23,307 nucleotides of DNA, taken from positions 1-23,307 of IMG/VR virus record IMGVR_UViG_3300006190_000016, one strand, 5' to 3'. Position 1 is the first letter of the stretch. Every line of letters begins with the position of its first letter. This stretch comes from a virus. The notes below the pieces were generated by a model. That model saw nothing but the letters and a program-made list of their open reading frames with translations, made no database searches and was not told the origin of the DNA. Of the stretch, positions 20,953-23,307 are shown piece by piece. Position numbers and translations under genes: made by a program.

Positions 20953-23307
20953 TTATTCCTTAGGTTTTTTACTCGCCTCTAGCTTGACCTTACCTAACTC
21001 TAAATCAAGTTTGGTGTTTGCGGTCTTCCTATCGGCGGCTAGTTTTGCGCCCGCTTTCTGAGCGTCGATTTCCAGCTCTTGTTGCTTGAGCTGTAGTTCA
21101 GCCTGATCCATCTGGGCGTCGGACTGCTGTGCTTTAGCCTTGAGTTGTAGCTCTTGCATTTTGAATTGCGCATCGGTCTGGTCTTTCTGACCCTTGCGTT
21201 GTACTTCTGATTGCTTAATCTGTAGCTCCTGCTGCTGCATCTGGATGATTGGGTCTTGCTGTTTCTGCTGCGCTTGGGCTTGTGCGGCCTGCGCTTTATG
21301 CTCTTGCGAAACCTGACCGCCAGCGTTAGCTTGGAGTCTAGATAGTTGAACTTCGATCTCTGGAGGTAACTCTTCGTTTGGCTTAGGCAGCTTGACGCCG
21401 AGCTTGTCTTCCAGTTGCTTACGGTATCTAAACCCTATGTGCTCAGCGATATGTGCTTGTAGCGCCGCCATAATTTGCTTTGCTTGTGGGTTCTGTCCGA
21501 TACCTTGCATAACCATTGGATCTTGCATAAACGCTTGGTGTGTTGCTATATGCGCTTCGTGGTCTTGCTCAATAAACGCTTTAATAGGCGTACCTGATAG
21601 TGCGTTCATGTTTTCGCTTACGGGATCAGTCAAGTTAATGTCCTCGTCCGTAGGCACTAGCTTATCTGCGTTCTTAATGCCTAAAACTTCAAGCATCTGG
21701 CGGTGCAACTGTGGTAAGTCGTAAATCTGCGGAGCCTTCTCCGCCATCTGTAGGGCTGCCTGATACTGTACAACGCGTTGGGCCATTGTAGAGCTGTTAG
21801 GGTCGCTTACAGGGATTACGTCCACCATAGCGTAGTCTGACGCACGCGCTGTTACTTCGCCTCTAGCAGGCTCGTAGGCGTACTCAGAGGGAGCTTCTTC
21901 TGCCATGATAGCTTTGAGCATCTTAAACTCTAACTTCATAGCGAAGTGAACTCGGGCTTGTACTGCTGCCATAGGCTTCAGCGTACGCTCTAGTAGCGCC
22001 AGCGTAGTGCCCACAGGGGCATTGGCTGACATGTCAGAGATGTTCATATCTGCGATAGCGCCTAATCTACGGCCTTCGTTAGTAATCTTATCCAATAGGG
22101 CTAGTAGGGTCTGGCTAGGCTCTTTATAAGGAAGAGTCATAATGTTGTCGCGGATGCTACCTGATGGCACATCTACGTCTTTAAACTCACCCGGCTCGAT
22201 TGGAGAGTCGTCACCTTTGATACGTAAACCACGGGACTTCAAGCCACCCGGTAGGTTAGAAAGCGTACCAGAGTCCACCAATTGCCGTATAATCGACGTT
22301 CCTGCTTTAGCGTACCCACCTATAATGTGAATCAGTCCAAGGCCGTAGAAGCCAAATCCGGGCACATACACGTAGTGTACAAAATGCTGGCGCTTGAGAG
22401 TTAGGGGATCTGACTCATCCCAGTTACGGCGGATAGCTAGGATTTCTCCCGTGCCTCGCTCAATAGTAACTACGTAAGGCTTAGCGATGTCGTCTTCTTC
22501 AGAGTCGCCAGAACCGTCAATAACTAGGTCAGCATGGATCTCCATAAGGGTATATCGACTGTCGTCTGTTAGAGTGAAGCCGCCGTCTTCTGCTTTAGCC
22601 TCTTCGATGTCCGTATGGAACGACACAGGATCACCTAGCTCTATATCTGTATAGAAGCCGCTTACTTGTAACTTACGGATCTCGTTCTTGGTCTTGCGCA
22701 TTATGTGGCAGACACGTTCGGCAGTCTCGATGTTAGACGCGCCGTATGGCACTATAACGTCTTCTGCGGGGATATAAAGGGCGCACTGCCGTCCCATATT
22801 AGGATCGAAGTAAACCTTCTTAAACGCGCTCCCTGCGAGTCCTAGGCTGTATAGCATACGCTCATGCTCAGAGCGGTACTCGACCATACGCTCGGTAAGT
22901 TCGTAGTTCATGTCCGCTTTCACGCGCTCTGCGGCCTCTACCTTCTCTTTATTCTCCATACCTAGGATCTTGACCTTAACAGGGCCAGCGGCGGGGAATG
23001 TCTCACTCATAGTCTCTGCTTGAAACCGAATAGCTGCTTCCGCTAGTATAGTAGAAGTCACGCCACAAGCGCCTTCCCAAGGAGTAGTACGCTCTTCGGT
23101 CTTAAATCCTAGGACATCTAGCCCTTTAACGTAGGCGTCTGCCCAGTCTTTCCGGCTGTCTTGGTCTGCCTCTACAAGCCCTAACAAGTCGCCAGAAAGC
23201 TCCTGAAGCTCCTTCTCATCTAAGGATTCAGCTAAATTTTCATCGAACCCACCTTCTCCCATCTCGTTTCCGGGGATGATAGTGATTTCTACAGAACCAT
23301 CGTCAAG
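20953..23307 (-). CDS. P22-type portal protein, partial (5' end beyond the right edge)
   Basis: Forms the dodecameric DNA entry and exit ring at one head vertex. An ATG exists at 23262, but 15 further open codons (LDDGSVEITIIPGNE) run to the window edge, so the start lies outside; at least 784 residues. Portal features include RKDWADAYVKGLDVLGFKTE, TPWEGACGVTSTILAEAAIR, FPAAGPVK, LYSLGLAGSAFKKVYFDP, and HFVHYVYVPGFGFYGLGLIH. The C-terminal 120 residues are Gln/Lys/Ala-rich and heptad-like (ELQIKQSEVQ; QELQLKAKAQQ; ELQLKQQELEID), probably a helical barrel extending into the head as in P22. It opens the head module; the terminase genes would be expected further right. Confidence 0.9.
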   Translation of the reverse strand, partial: LDDGSVEITIIPGNEMGEGGFDENLAESLDEKELQELSGDLLGLVEADQDSRKDWADAYVKGLDVLGFKTEERTTPWEGACGVTSTILAEAAIRFQAETMSETFPAAGPVKVKILGMENKEKVEAAERVKADMNYELTERMVEYRSEHERMLYSLGLAGSAFKKVYFDPNMGRQCALYIPAEDVIVPYGASNIETAERVCHIMRKTKNEIRKLQVSGFYTDIELGDPVSFHTDIEEAKAEDGGFTLTDDSRYTLMEIHADLVIDGSGDSEEDDIAKPYVVTIERGTGEILAIRRNWDESDPLTLKRQHFVHYVYVPGFGFYGLGLIHIIGGYAKAGTSIIRQLVDSGTLSNLPGGLKSRGLRIKGDDSPIEPGEFKDVDVPSGSIRDNIMTLPYKEPSQTLLALLDKITNEGRRLGAIADMNISDMSANAPVGTTLALLERTLKPMAAVQARVHFAMKLEFKMLKAIMAEEAPSEYAYEPARGEVTARASDYAMVDVIPVSDPNSSTMAQRVVQYQAALQMAEKAPQIYDLPQLHRQMLEVLGIKNADKLVPTDEDINLTDPVSENMNALSGTPIKAFIEQDHEAHIATHQAFMQDPMVMQGIGQNPQAKQIMAALQAHIAEHIGFRYRKQLEDKLGVKLPKPNEELPPEIEVQLSRLQANAGGQVSQEHKAQAAQAQAQQKQQDPIIQMQQQELQIKQSEVQRKGQKDQTDAQFKMQELQLKAKAQQSDAQMDQAELQLKQQELEIDAQKAGAKLAADRKTANTKLDLELGKVKLEASKKPKE

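Overview
The window reads as part of the late (virion and lysis) region of a tailed double-stranded DNA bacteriophage, most likely a podovirus-like phage of an aquatic bacterium. The grounds are a P22-type portal, a scaffold-like protein, a Mu gpT-type capsid protein, short connector proteins, no recognisable tail-tube or tape-measure module, and a set of small lysine/glycine-rich proteins of a kind I associate with marine virus genomes. Every gene I can support is on the minus strand, so the operon runs from the right edge to the left edge. Plus-strand open frames are antisense shadows. I see no tRNA, CRISPR, integrase, transposon or attachment site.

Layout in transcription order (right to left). 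(1) Head module, 23307-17413: portal (5' end beyond the window), a 64-aa conserved small protein, a GroES/Cpn10-like co-chaperonin, a charged coiled-coil scaffold candidate, a 148-aa protein, a 205-aa likely decoration protein, and the major capsid protein. (2) A punctuation site, 17412-17241: an intrinsic terminator with a UUCG-loop hairpin, followed after a few bases by an extended -10 sigma70-type promoter and a leader. (3) Small virion-protein candidates, 17240-16058: a 197-aa protein and two tandem paralogues of 93 aa. (4) A run of five small basic proteins, 16053-14632 (108, 157, 45, 99 and 60 aa); the 45-aa gene is easily missed. (5) Connector/tail module, 14632-11562: gp4-like adaptor, a zinc-ribbon protein, a second connector, a beta-rich protein and a tail-fibre-like protein. 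(6) Lysis cassette, 11560-10679: a 57-aa one-TM holin-like gene, a 3TM holin and an M15 peptidase endolysin. (7) Distal virion module, 10603 to the left edge: a 629-aa nozzle/hub-like protein, two tandem paralogous beta-rich proteins, and a giant gene. The giant gene is open for all 2,330 codons from its ATG at 6990 to base 1, with no stop, and leaves the window.

Genes are packed with almost no spacing, and many junctions are stop/start overlaps (TAATG, ATGA or GTGA), so translational coupling is probably general. The strongest Shine-Dalgarno sequences are in front of the scaffold, capsid and 93-aa genes. No stretch over 300 bases lacks a gene; the longest gaps are 17241-17412 (terminator, promoter, leader) and 10604-10678 (nothing recognised).

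The most unusual items are the giant C-terminal-module protein with several internal repeat classes, the phage-borne co-chaperonin placed between portal and scaffold, the cassette of small basic proteins (one sharing its N-terminus with the capsid protein), and the compact terminator-promoter switch behind the capsid gene. All functional names come from reading motifs by eye; no database search was run.
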